Origin: Flagellimonas ochracea
Lineage (GTDB): Bacteria > Bacteroidota > Bacteroidia > Flavobacteriales > Flavobacteriaceae
DNA: 64,000 bases
Direction of reading: 5' to 3'
NCBI RefSeq assembly: GCF_009903685.1
Contig: NZ_JAAABI010000003.1
Coordinates: 1 to 64,000, forward strand
Part shown: piece after piece, positions 53,929 through 62,222 of the stretch
Position numbering within the stretch: the first letter of the stretch is position 1
Layout of the letters: each line of letters begins with the position of its first letter
Notes under the pieces: generated by a model
The model's database searches: none
Told to the model about the DNA's origin: nothing
What the model saw: only the letters and a program-made list of their open reading frames with translations
Program-made: the position numbers and the translations under genes

Positions 53929-54504
53929 TTATAGTTTTTTTCTTAGCCTGCTAAGGGTGCTGTCGGTAACTCCCAAGTAGGAAGCGATATATTTAAGGGG
54001 TGAATACTGTAAAATTTGAGGTTTTGCAGTTAATAGCTCTTGGTAGCGTTCGGCTGCGGTTTTGTTGATCATGCCATAATTTCTTTTTTGGGAGGCGATA
54101 AACTCCTTGACCAAAATGGCACGACCGAAATCTCGAAAGGCCGGTTTGTTATGAAAAAGTGTATTCAGTTCCCCGTAAGAGATTCTAAAACCAGAACAGT
54201 CTGTGATGGCTTGGATATTGGCTTCTGATGGAACTCGCTTGAAAAAGGAGGTAACCTCAAAAACAATATTGTTCTCAATGAAAAATTCAATGGTAATCTC
54301 GTTGCCGTCCAAATCATGGAGAAATGTTCGCATCAAGCCAGTTTCTAGATAAAAATAATCATCGCTTACTTCATTTTGATGAACTAAAAAATCTTTTTCC
54401 CTTAATGTGACAGGGTGGAAGGATTTAGCAATTTGCTGGGCATCGTCATTGGAGATTTCGACGACTTTCAAAATAAAATTTACTAACGATTCCCTACTTT
54501 GCAT
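53929..54504 (-). CDS. Crp/Fnr-family transcription regulator
   Basis: A 191-residue regulator with an N-terminal cyclic-nucleotide-binding-like barrel (FLVHQNEVSDDYFYLETGLMRTFLHDLDGNEITIEFF) and a short C-terminal HTH (PLKYIASYLGVTDSTLSRLRKKL). No Fnr cysteines; the cNMP-binding Arg is not obvious, as in most Bacteroidota members. Upstream of the membrane protein gene at 53182 on the same strand, which may be a target. Confidence 0.9.
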   Translation of the reverse strand: MQSRESLVNFILKVVEISNDDAQQIAKSFHPVTLREKDFLVHQNEVSDDYFYLETGLMRTFLHDLDGNEITIEFFIENNIVFEVTSFFKRVPSEANIQAITDCSGFRISYGELNTLFHNKPAFRDFGRAILVKEFIASQKRNYGMINKTAAERYQELLTAKPQILQYSPLKYIASYLGVTDSTLSRLRKKL

Positions 54505-54531
54505 GACGTTGAGGTTGTTTTTAGTTTCGTT

Positions 54532-55674
54532 TCAAAGGATGAAAACTACTAAAAATCCAAGATAGGTGCCCAATGCATTTCCGAGTGTACCCACTAGAAT
54601 TGCCGGTAATATCAGTTCTTTTCGATTAAAGGATTCGGCCAATGCTATGGCTGTGGTGCCACCCCCAACATTGGCCTGGCTTACAATGGCTATCATCTCC
54701 CAATCGCGGTACACTAAACCTCCCATTACAATTACAATTATTCCATGCAGCAAAACAGCCAAAGCCGTAAAAAGCAATAAGGCCAGGCCGATATCTTTTA
54801 GTGCTGTAACGGCGGAAAGCTCACAATACGCGCCGATGACCGCCAAGAACAGGAACACCAAATACAATCCTAAATTATGACTGCCCTTTAATCCGGACAC
54901 AAACTTTGTTTGGGCCAATAGAATGCCAATGGTAGACAAGGTTAAAATGGATGGAATCTGAGGTACAAGCTGTTTAATGACATCGGAGACGAAGTAGGCG
55001 CCAACCCCCAAAAACAGCAACCACATTAGGGAGTGCAGGTCCATGCTTTCCTCTTCAGGACGCCCTTTTTTTTCTAAGTGTTCATAGGATTTTAAAACTT
55101 TTTTGTCTTTCCAAAAACGTCGTAGAACAACAGGAAATGCAAGTGTTACCACTATCCAAAGTGTGGTGACTACATTGTCGACGGCTATGGTCCCGGCATA
55201 CAGAATCCCTTTTTCTTGAAAGTCGTATTCCAAAGCTACGGCATTAAAATTGACGCTCCCGCCCGTGTAGGTGCCTGTGAGCATACCCGCAATGACTTTT
55301 CCGTCTTCACCCAGAATATTTTCGGGTGAGAGTAACACCCACGAGATGAGAATGCCCAAAGTTGTGGCCAGCGAACCCACCAAAAATAAACCGATCATCG
55401 GCAGACCTGCCCGCTTGATAGAAACCAAGTTAACGTTTAACAACAGGTAAAAAATGGAAATCGGAGCGATATATTTAAAAATACCATCATAGAGTGGAAT
55501 GCTGTTGGAAGCCGAAGGAATGATTTTCAGGTTGGCCAGAACTGCCGTGAACAGAATGACCAACAATGCAGCACCAAACTGTTTTCCAAATTTGGTTTTT
55601 CCGGCGTACACCGCTGCAACCACCATAAAACATAAAATGGATAGTACGTAGAATGGCTGGGTGGTGAAGTTCAT
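54532..55674 (-). CDS. DUF819 family membrane protein
   Basis: A 380-residue protein with about ten membrane segments. It carries the DUF819 (YjcL-like) features GMLTGTYTGGSVNFNAVA and QANVGGGTTAIALAESFNRKELILPAILVGTLGNALGTY. The family is thought to include permeases; the substrate is unknown. Start at 55674 (MNFTTQPF); earlier residues come from the neighbouring methyltransferase gene, whose stop is 8 bp upstream. Confidence 0.88.
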   Translation of the reverse strand: MNFTTQPFYVLSILCFMVVAAVYAGKTKFGKQFGAALLVILFTAVLANLKIIPSASNSIPLYDGIFKYIAPISIFYLLLNVNLVSIKRAGLPMIGLFLVGSLATTLGILISWVLLSPENILGEDGKVIAGMLTGTYTGGSVNFNAVALEYDFQEKGILYAGTIAVDNVVTTLWIVVTLAFPVVLRRFWKDKKVLKSYEHLEKKGRPEEESMDLHSLMWLLFLGVGAYFVSDVIKQLVPQIPSILTLSTIGILLAQTKFVSGLKGSHNLGLYLVFLFLAVIGAYCELSAVTALKDIGLALLLFTALAVLLHGIIVIVMGGLVYRDWEMIAIVSQANVGGGTTAIALAESFNRKELILPAILVGTLGNALGTYLGFLVVFIL

Positions 55675-55681
55675 GGATAAT

Positions 55682-56434
55682 TTATTGACAAACAAATATT
55701 TGTTTTTCCGAGCTGTCTTGAAAAGCATCTTCTTTGAAGGTTCCAAACTTATGGATGATCCTGAAACCATTCCGTTCTAGGTAAGAATCCAACTCTTGAG
55801 GGAAAAACAATCGCATATCCAAATTTTGAACCGACTGAAACTTGCCATTTATATAATAATGCCATTCTATCCGATTGATTTGCGTCTTGTTTTCGTAACG
55901 CATGGTCTCTTTTATCGATACTTGCCTACCATCTTCAGTGGTATAATCTGTAATATCTTTTTGTCCTTTTTCTCCTTCAACAATAAATTGCATATTGGGA
56001 TTAAAACAATCCAACAAAAAAAGACCGCCCTTTTTAAGATGATTTTTCACTACTGTAAATGCCTGAAACAAATCTTCATTGGTATATAAATGATGTATTG
56101 AATTGAAGGGGATGAAAATGACGTCATATTTTTTCGGCAAACTCAAATGGCGAATATCGGCTTCAATAAATTCCAATTTGATCTCTTCTTCACGGGCTTT
56201 TGCTTTTGCTTTTTCGAGCATGGAATCCGTATAGTCCACTCCTGTGATATCATATCCATCCTTTGCAATTGGTAGTGTTAATCTGCCTGTTCCACAACAA
56301 AGCTCCAAAATACGAGAATCTTTGTTTTTAGGAAGCCACTTTTTGTAAAATGGCAAATCATTGAGGTTGCTGTTCATGCCATCGTAAATGTTGGCATCGT
56401 ATATTAAATCTCCTACATTATAATTACTTTCCAT
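55682..56434 (-). CDS. Class I SAM-dependent methyltransferase
   Basis: A 250-residue methyltransferase with Rossmann motif I LELCCGTGRLTLPIA (near residue 45), motif II DITGVDYTDSML, and FIPFNSIHHLY. It resembles the ubiquinone/menaquinone-like small-molecule methyltransferases; the acceptor is unknown. It is 8 bp upstream of the DUF819 gene. Confidence 0.9.
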   Translation of the reverse strand: MESNYNVGDLIYDANIYDGMNSNLNDLPFYKKWLPKNKDSRILELCCGTGRLTLPIAKDGYDITGVDYTDSMLEKAKAKAREEEIKLEFIEADIRHLSLPKKYDVIFIPFNSIHHLYTNEDLFQAFTVVKNHLKKGGLFLLDCFNPNMQFIVEGEKGQKDITDYTTEDGRQVSIKETMRYENKTQINRIEWHYYINGKFQSVQNLDMRLFFPQELDSYLERNGFRIIHKFGTFKEDAFQDSSEKQIFVCQ

Positions 56435-56455
56435 TCAATTTTATCAAATCCAATA

Positions 56456-56917
56456 TTACGGGACATCCTTTTCAAGTTCTATCCAACGGTCATAGGAAAT
56501 TATGCCATTTTCTGGTTTTCCTTCTCCATCCAAAATTCCGATAAATTCGAGGGAGTGCCCATCGGGGTCATCAAAATATATGGCTATGGCCGGCATCCAG
56601 GCAAATACCATGGGTCGCTCAGTTCCATCGTTAAGGAAGTTCCTGCATTTCAAATTCCGGGATTTTAAAAAATTTACAGATTCGTTTAAAATCCAATCGG
56701 GCTCACATTCGAATGCAAAATGCCTGACATCTATTTCTTCTTTGGGTTTTTCCCAAAGTCCAAGCATAAACTGCTTGTCTTTTCCAATCCAAAAAAAGGC
56801 AACTCTGCGTTCTTCTTCATAATGGCATTGTTTTAGGCCAAGGACTTTTCCGTAAAAGTCTATGGAGCGTTGAAGGTTCTCCACAAACAAATGTGTTTCA
56901 TAAAGGCCTTTGATCAT
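56456..56917 (-). CDS. VOC-family (glyoxalase/bleomycin-resistance-like) protein
   Basis: A 153-residue vicinal-oxygen-chelate protein of two beta-alpha-beta-beta-beta units: LYETHLFVENLQRSIDFYGKVLGL, HFAFECEPDWIL, and AIYFDDPDGHSLEFIGIL. His and Glu metal ligands are visible at both units. Substrate unknown. It precedes the methyltransferase gene with a 21-bp gap. Confidence 0.88.
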   Translation of the reverse strand: MIKGLYETHLFVENLQRSIDFYGKVLGLKQCHYEEERRVAFFWIGKDKQFMLGLWEKPKEEIDVRHFAFECEPDWILNESVNFLKSRNLKCRNFLNDGTERPMVFAWMPAIAIYFDDPDGHSLEFIGILDGEGKPENGIISYDRWIELEKDVP

Positions 56918-57002
56918 TTTTTTGTTTTTTACAACGACGCTTATAAATGGTATGTGGTCGCATAAGGCAAATGAATATTTTATGCTTTGTTGCAGCCAAT
57001 TT

Positions 57003-57497
57003 TCATTCTATCCATTCATTTGAATTCCTTCTTTCATTGTAATTGACAAGTGTTGAAGGGTAATTTATCCAATCTACTTGCTTTACTATTTTTTTCGATT
57101 CATTAAAAGTCAAAATCGTGGTGAAATGCATCGACTCAAATTCGGAATGTCCCCATTGGAACCTTGTAAAGTATCCTTTTACAACGGAGGTGTTATTATT
57201 AATGATTTTGTTTTCAATTATTAAAGTATTTGAATCCAAACTCTTAAAATTAGGATTGTTCCAATCAAAAAAATCACTTAATTCCTTCTTACCAATAACT
57301 CTATCTCCATTAATTATATCTTCGAGTATTATTTTCTCATCGTAAAATGAGAGAAACTTATTGAAATCTTGACGTTTATTGAACGTCTCGTAGTAATCTT
57401 CAACAATTTTTCCAATACTACTTTCTTCGTCTGAACAAGAATGGAAATTGAGCCCTATTAAAATATATAATATAAAAATCAACTTCATTTTTTTCAT
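57003..57497 (-). CDS. Lipoprotein with NTF2-like fold
   Basis: A 164-residue lipoprotein: signal peptide with lipobox FHSC (Cys21), then SDEESS and an NTF2/SnoaL-like domain (IVEDYYETFNKRQDFNKFLSFYDEKIIL ...). It is clearly more AT-rich than its neighbours (many Asn and Ile codons), which points to recent acquisition. A second start, three codons later, is possible. Function unknown. Confidence 0.7.
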   Translation of the reverse strand: MKKMKLIFILYILIGLNFHSCSDEESSIGKIVEDYYETFNKRQDFNKFLSFYDEKIILEDIINGDRVIGKKELSDFFDWNNPNFKSLDSNTLIIENKIINNNTSVVKGYFTRFQWGHSEFESMHFTTILTFNESKKIVKQVDWINYPSTLVNYNERRNSNEWIE

Positions 57498-57588
57498 TTA
57501 TTCTAATTGGCTACAACTTGTTTATATGGACGTAAAATACATCTATATGCTCCCAAATTAGGAATAAATGTGATAAGTTTTAACTTCT

Positions 57589-58413
57589 TTACACAGCCAC
57601 CGCCGCACGTATCGCTGGATGTGGGTCGTAGTTGAGCAGTTCAAAATCGTCAAAAGTAAAGCCAAAAATGTCCTTAACCTCTGGATTTATGCGCATGGTA
57701 GGAAGTGGTCGCGGATTACGACTCAATTGCAGTTCCACCTGCTCAAAATGGTTGGTGTAGATATGTGCATCCCCAAAGGTGTGGATAAACTCTCCGGGTT
57801 GGTAGCCACATACTTGGGCCATCATCATCGTTAATAGGGCATAGGATGCAATGTTGAAAGGTACGCCCAAAAAGATATCGGCACTGCGCTGGTATAGCTG
57901 GCAAGAGAGTTTGCCATCGGCCACATAAAACTGAAAAAAGGCATGGCAGGGGGGGAGGGCCGCTTTTCCATTAGCCACGTTTTCCGAAAAAGACTTGGAA
58001 GTGTCGGGAAGTACACTGGGGTTCCATGCAGAGACCAACATTCTACGGCTATCGGGGTTGTGTTTTAAACTGTGAACGATTTGCTTTATCTGGTCAATCT
58101 CCTCGCTGTCCCAATTGCGCCATTGGTGTCCGTAAACTGGTCCCAGGTCTCCGTTTTCATCGGCCCATTCGTTCCAGATGCGCACCCCATTTTCTTGCAG
58201 GTATTTGATGTTTGTATCCCCTTTTAAAAACCACAACAATTCGTGGATAATGGACTTCAAGTGTAATTTTTTGGTGGTCACCATGGGAAATCCTTTGGAG
58301 AGGTCAAACCGCATTTGGTAGCCAAAAACGCTTAAGGTTCCAGTACCAGTGCGGTCGGCTTTTTTGTTTCCCTGTTCCAAAACGTACTTAAGGAGGTCGT
58401 GGTATTGTTTCAT
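57589..58413 (-). CDS. thyA: Thymidylate synthase
   Basis: A 274-residue enzyme making dTMP from dUMP with methylene-tetrahydrofolate. [31 protein letters not shown], catalytic Cys156 in [32 protein letters not shown] and the C-terminal IRAAVAV are complete. It is 10 residues longer than the E. coli enzyme because of an insertion before the PPCH loop ([13 protein letters not shown]). A -33/-7 promoter lies directly upstream. Confidence 0.97.
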   Translation of the reverse strand: MKQYHDLLKYVLEQGNKKADRTGTGTLSVFGYQMRFDLSKGFPMVTTKKLHLKSIIHELLWFLKGDTNIKYLQENGVRIWNEWADENGDLGPVYGHQWRNWDSEEIDQIKQIVHSLKHNPDSRRMLVSAWNPSVLPDTSKSFSENVANGKAALPPCHAFFQFYVADGKLSCQLYQRSADIFLGVPFNIASYALLTMMMAQVCGYQPGEFIHTFGDAHIYTNHFEQVELQLSRNPRPLPTMRINPEVKDIFGFTFDDFELLNYDPHPAIRAAVAV

Positions 58414-58420
58414 AGTGAGG

Positions 58421-58451
58421 TAAAAGTATAATGTAAAAAGATAAAGGGCAA
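58421..58451 (-). promoter_or_regulatory. Candidate thyA promoter
   Basis: On the minus strand TTG (58449-58451), 20-bp spacer, TACTTTTA (58421-58428), one mismatch from TAnnTTTG. The element ends 7 bp before the ATG, so the message would be almost leaderless. Confidence 0.4.
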
Positions 58452-58500
58452 TACCTTATAACAACATGTTATTATATTTTATCAACGATGGTTCGTGGTG

Positions 58501-58523
58501 AAAGGGTTAAGGGTTAAAGGGTT
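58501..58523. repeat. Short telomere-like tandem repeat
   Basis: AAAGGGTTAAGGGTTAAAGG, then GTT: three imperfect units of AAGGGTT. It overlaps the last codons of the broken four-helix gene. Confidence 0.4.
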
Positions 58524-58873
58524 TGGGTGTTGTACTTTATTAATGAGGAGATTCTCTTTTGAAGCAATTGGACTTTTTTAACAATTAACTCCACTTCTTT
58601 TGCTTTGAGAAGTTCTAAATCACCACATAGAATCAAGAAGGTTAGCAATTCCTAGGCCGAACCCAAACTGATCTGCAAAAAACGTACAAAATCTTTTTGT
58701 GAAAATTTACTACAGCCCTCAGCAATGTTTGCTGGTATGGAAATAGCGCATCTATTGATTTGGGAAATAAGACCGTATTTTTCTGAATCAGGCAGGTTTG
58801 AAGAAATCTGATATACCTCTTTAGCTAACGCTCTGGAATCCTTCCAGACTTCCAACTCTCGAAAATTTCTCAT
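58514..58873 (-). pseudogene. Four-helix-bundle protein gene broken by an in-frame TAG
   Basis: From the ATG at 58873 the reading frame gives 73 residues of the 23S-rRNA-intervening-sequence-protein / four-helix-bundle family (FRELEVWKDSRALAKEVYQ..., INRCAISIPANIAEGCSKFS). It stops at a TAG (58652-58654), but the same frame continues without a shift for 45 further codons (ELLTFLILCGDLELLKAKEV ... SSLIKYN) to a TAA at 58514. The sum, 118 coding codons, is the normal family length, and the second part looks like the missing last helices. A single base change probably created the stop. These proteins are usually inside 23S rRNA genes or beside them; here it stands alone. Confidence 0.7.
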
Positions 58874-58969
58874 CTTGATGAATCAATTTAAAATTCGAGG
58901 TTGTTACGAATATTTCTACCGTTATCTTAGTTCCTTCACCTTTTGTCCTGAACCCTTTGCCAGAGCTAG

Positions 58970-60436
58970 TTATCCCAAAATCATTCCAGCGATGGTTGCT
59001 GAAAGCAAGGAGGCCAAGGAACCACCCAAAACGGCTTTCATACCAAATTCGGAAAGGGTTTTGCGTTGTCCAGGAGCCAAGGAACCAATACCACCAATCT
59101 GTATTCCGATGGAGGCAAAGTTGGCGAAGCCACAGAGCATATAGGTCGCCATGATCACGGATTTGTCATAGGTGAATCGAAGCTCACTGGCAACATCTTT
59201 TAACTCTGCCAGTTGGATGTACCCTATAAACTCACTGGCTGCTAGTTTGATGCCCAAGAGTTGCCCCATCAACATGATGTCTTCATTGGAGACCCCAATC
59301 AACCACATCAAAGGTGCAAAAACGGTTCCCAAAATTGATTCCAGCGATAAATTTTCGTAAGGTGAATTGGCGGCAATCCAGTCGTTGAACGGGGTAAGGT
59401 CGCCCACCCAGCCCAAAATACCATTGATCATGGCGATAAAGGCCACAAAGACCAAAAGCATGGCACCCACGTTCACGGCCAATTTTAATCCTTCAGTGGT
59501 ACCGTTGGCAATGGCATCCAATAGATTGGAGCCGATTTTTTCGGTGGATACTTTTACGTTGGTGTCCACGGGCTCTGTTTGTGGATGCAAAATCTTGGAG
59601 ATAACTATCGCTCCGGGAGCAGCCATTACCGAAGCAGCAATCAAATGCCGTGCAAATTCGAGCCTTAATTGCTCATCATTACCTCCCAAGAATCCAATGT
59701 AAGCGGCCAAAACCCCACCGGCCACAGTTGCCATGCCACCAATCATGACCAATAAAATCTCGGATTTGGTCATTTTCTCCAAATAGGCTTTGATCATAAG
59801 CGGTGATTCCGTTTGTCCCAAAAAAATATTTCCAGCAACGCTAAGACTTTCAGGCCCTGAGATTCCCAAGGATTTGGTCAACAACCAAGCTAGAGCCCGA
59901 ACCACTTTTTGGATGATTCCCAAATAAAAAAGCACTGAGGTAAGTGCGGAAAAGAATATAATGGTAGGCAAAATCTGAAAGGCAAAAACGTAGCCCACGC
60001 TGGGATTGTTGATGTCCAACAGATTTTCCCCCAAAAGAAACTCGCTGCCGGCAATGGTGAAATTCAAGATTTCGTTGAACACCTTCCCTAAAATGGTAAA
60101 AAATTCTCGTATGAAAGGCACTTTCAAAATACCGATGGCCAATAGCAATTGTATGCCCAGTCCAATACCGACGGTTCTCCAATTAATGGCCCTGCGATTG
60201 GAACTGAATAGAAAGGCAATAAAGACCAAGACCAACATGCCCAATGCTCCCCGTGACAGACTACCAAAAGAGAATCCTTGGTTGGGAATCATTTTTCCGG
60301 GTTCGGAGGCAATGTTTTCATAGATTTCGGCGGTTGCTTCTTGCAAAGCAAGGGTGTCTATGGGAATGTTATTTTGACCTAGGGCAATGGAGCCTACAAA
60401 TAGGAGTATCAGCAAACTTATGGTTTTTTTACCCAT
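58970..60436 (-). CDS. Concentrative nucleoside transporter (NupC/CNT family)
   Basis: A 488-residue protein. An N-terminal signal-like segment (MGKKTISLLILLFVGSIA) and a polar 60-residue stretch precede the CNT core. Signatures are ENLLDINNPSVGYVFAFQILPTIIFFSALTS, NIFLGQTESPLMIKAYL and MLCGFANFASIGIQIGGIGSLAP. It imports nucleosides by ion symport, consistent with the nearby thyA. Start at 60436, 10 bp after the stop of the DUF151 gene, which lies upstream. Confidence 0.93.
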   Translation of the reverse strand: MGKKTISLLILLFVGSIALGQNNIPIDTLALQEATAEIYENIASEPGKMIPNQGFSFGSLSRGALGMLVLVFIAFLFSSNRRAINWRTVGIGLGIQLLLAIGILKVPFIREFFTILGKVFNEILNFTIAGSEFLLGENLLDINNPSVGYVFAFQILPTIIFFSALTSVLFYLGIIQKVVRALAWLLTKSLGISGPESLSVAGNIFLGQTESPLMIKAYLEKMTKSEILLVMIGGMATVAGGVLAAYIGFLGGNDEQLRLEFARHLIAASVMAAPGAIVISKILHPQTEPVDTNVKVSTEKIGSNLLDAIANGTTEGLKLAVNVGAMLLVFVAFIAMINGILGWVGDLTPFNDWIAANSPYENLSLESILGTVFAPLMWLIGVSNEDIMLMGQLLGIKLAASEFIGYIQLAELKDVASELRFTYDKSVIMATYMLCGFANFASIGIQIGGIGSLAPGQRKTLSEFGMKAVLGGSLASLLSATIAGMILG

Positions 60437-60446
60437 ATATTTTGGT

Positions 60447-61079
60447 CTATTTGCGCTTGGAAATTTCGTCCCGGAGTTTGGCGGCCTTTTCATAATCTTC
60501 ATTGGCCACGGCTTTTTTCAATTCATTGTGGAGTTCTTCAAGGGACATTTCTCTAAATCCATGGGTTTCGGAACCAGATTCAATCTCAACAGCCTCTCCC
60601 TCTTGAAGAATTTCATCGACCACGATGCTGTCATCATCCTCATTTTCCTCATTTTCTTTGGAAGAGAATTTGAGAAAGATTCCTGCTTTGTCCAGAATGG
60701 TCTTGTAAGTAAAAATTGGAGCTTCGAACCGCAAGGCCAATGCTATGGCATCACTAGTACGTGCATCAATGATTTCTTCCACTTTATCCCGTTCACAAAT
60801 GATACTGGAATAAAAAACACCATCCACCAATTTATGGATGATAACTTGCTTAATGACTATTTGAAATCGGTCCGCAAAGTTTTTGAATAGATCATGGGTG
60901 AGCGGCCTAGGAGGTTTAATTTCTTTTTCCAAGGCAATGGCAATGGATTGTGCTTCAAAAGCACCTATGACAATGGGAAGTTTTCTGTCACCCTCCACTT
61001 CATTCAAAATAAGGGCATATGCGCCATTTTGCGTCTGACTATATGATATTCCCTTTATTTTTAATCGTACTAAGCTCAT
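60447..61079 (-). CDS. Bifunctional nuclease-family (DUF151) protein with UVR motif
   Basis: A 210-residue protein. The DUF151/BFN domain (residues 1-140) has GAYALILNEVEGDRKLPIVIGAFEAQSIAIALE and DARTSDAIALALRFEAPIF. A C-terminal UVR motif (LEELHNELKKAVANEDYEKAAKLRDEI) is the UvrB/UvrC interaction helix pair. DUF151 proteins have been reported to act as DNase/RNase in plants; the bacterial role is unclear. A perfect Shine-Dalgarno precedes the ATG, which is unusual here, and nupC follows after 10 bp. Confidence 0.93.
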   Translation of the reverse strand: MSLVRLKIKGISYSQTQNGAYALILNEVEGDRKLPIVIGAFEAQSIAIALEKEIKPPRPLTHDLFKNFADRFQIVIKQVIIHKLVDGVFYSSIICERDKVEEIIDARTSDAIALALRFEAPIFTYKTILDKAGIFLKFSSKENEENEDDDSIVVDEILQEGEAVEIESGSETHGFREMSLEELHNELKKAVANEDYEKAAKLRDEISKRK

Positions 61080-61090
61080 ATTCTCCTCCT
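61080..61090 (-). promoter_or_regulatory. Strong Shine-Dalgarno of the DUF151 gene
   Basis: On the minus strand AGGAGGAGAAT immediately precedes ATG: AGGAGG with a 5-nt spacer. Other genes in this window do not show this, as expected for Bacteroidota. Confidence 0.75.
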
Positions 61091-61102
61091 AAAACCAACA
61101 AA

Positions 61103-61143
61103 GGCCGTTCAAATAAGTGGCTTTGCCAGTTATCTGAACAGCC
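61103..61143 (-). terminator. Long hairpin between etfA and the DUF151 gene
   Basis: A 19-bp arm pair (GGCTGTTCAGATAACTGGC with its near-complement) around a three-base AAA loop; two G-U pairs and one mismatch. On the minus strand it is followed by TTTGTTGGTTTT. It ends 12 bp before the Shine-Dalgarno, so it may be a terminator of etfBA or a leader structure for the DUF151 gene. Confidence 0.6.
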
Positions 61144-61169
61144 CCTTGTGGTGGGCAAATTAACAAAAT

Positions 61170-62138
61170 TTACCCGTTTTGTGCCTTAAATTCTTTTAAT
61201 TTTTCAATGAGTTCTGGCACCACTTCAAAGGCATCGCCAACAATACCGTAATCGGCTGCCTTAAAGAAAGGAGCTTCAGGATCATTGTTGATAACCACCT
61301 TGGTTTTGGAGGCGCTGACTCCGGCCAAATGCTGAATGGCGCCAGAGATGCCGATGGCGATGTACAAATTACTGGCAACAGGTTTCCCGGTTTGACCAAC
61401 GTGCTCGCTGTGCGGTCTCCACCCTAAATCGGAAACTGGTTTTGAGCATGCGGTAGCGGCTCCCAAAACCTCTGCCAAATCCTCAACCATTCCCCAGTTT
61501 TCAGGACCCTTGAGGCCTCTTCCTCCGGAAACTACGATGTCGGCATCGGCAATGGTAACTTTCCCCATAACTTTATCCACTTCCACAGACCTCGTGGTAA
61601 AATCGCCATCGCCCAAAGCAGGAGAAAAATCTTCAACATTAACTGCTGTTTCGTTTTCCGCTACACCAAAAGCATTGTTGGACACCCCTATAAGCTTAGT
61701 TTTGGCTGTAATTTCCGTGTGGGCGAATCCTTTGTTGCTGAAAGCCGTTCTTTTAACGACGAAGGGTGAGGTGCTCATCGGTGCTTCAACTACGTTAGGC
61801 ACATAACCACCGTTAAGTTTTGTGGCGAGTATGGGAGCCAAAAACTTGGTGTCAGCACTGGAGCTCAATATGATGACTTTGGCACCTTCTGCTTCAGCCG
61901 CTTGGGCCAATATATTGGCATAGGCTTTGGCATTGAAAGTGTCCAATTGGTCGTTGGAGACATTCAATACTTTGGAAACGCCATACTTGCCCAATGTTTC
62001 GTGCTCATCATTGTTTACGGCAACGGCGGTAACAATGTCTCCAAGTTCCTGGGCCACTTTATGGGCATAGGAGGCCACTTCAAAAGCATTTTTCTTGAAT
62101 TTTCCCTTGTCTGATTCGGTATATACTAATACTGGCAT
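61170..62138 (-). CDS. etfA: Electron transfer flavoprotein alpha subunit
   Basis: A 322-residue ETF alpha. The FAD-binding C-terminal part has VVSGGRGLKGPENW, SKPVSDLGWRPHSEHVGQTGKPVASNLYIAIGISGAIQHLAGV and VVINNDPEAPFFKAADYGIVGD, the ETF-alpha signature. It carries electrons from acyl-CoA and other dehydrogenases to ETF:quinone oxidoreductase. It follows etfB by 77 bp. Confidence 0.97.
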   Translation of the reverse strand: MPVLVYTESDKGKFKKNAFEVASYAHKVAQELGDIVTAVAVNNDEHETLGKYGVSKVLNVSNDQLDTFNAKAYANILAQAAEAEGAKVIILSSSADTKFLAPILATKLNGGYVPNVVEAPMSTSPFVVKRTAFSNKGFAHTEITAKTKLIGVSNNAFGVAENETAVNVEDFSPALGDGDFTTRSVEVDKVMGKVTIADADIVVSGGRGLKGPENWGMVEDLAEVLGAATACSKPVSDLGWRPHSEHVGQTGKPVASNLYIAIGISGAIQHLAGVSASKTKVVINNDPEAPFFKAADYGIVGDAFEVVPELIEKLKEFKAQNG

Positions 62139-62174
62139 AATTTTCTACAATTTCAATTTTTTAAATCCCAAATT

Positions 62175-62222
62175 CCAAGTGTTTGGTACTTGGTGCTTTG
62201 AATTTGATTTTCAAATCAAATT
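62175..62222. other. Two stem-loops in the etfB-etfA spacer
   Basis: CCAAGT-GTTTGGT-ACTTGG (62175-62193) and the 22-bp AATTTGATTT-TC-AAATCAAATT (62201-62222), the latter spanning the etfB stop codon. They could affect mRNA stability or set subunit ratio. Function not shown. Confidence 0.35.

Noticed and set aside
58652..58654. TAG in the four-helix gene as recoding (readthrough or a special amino acid)
   Set aside because: No recoding signal is visible and other genes here end at TAG normally (e.g. sppA), so a nonsense mutation is simpler.
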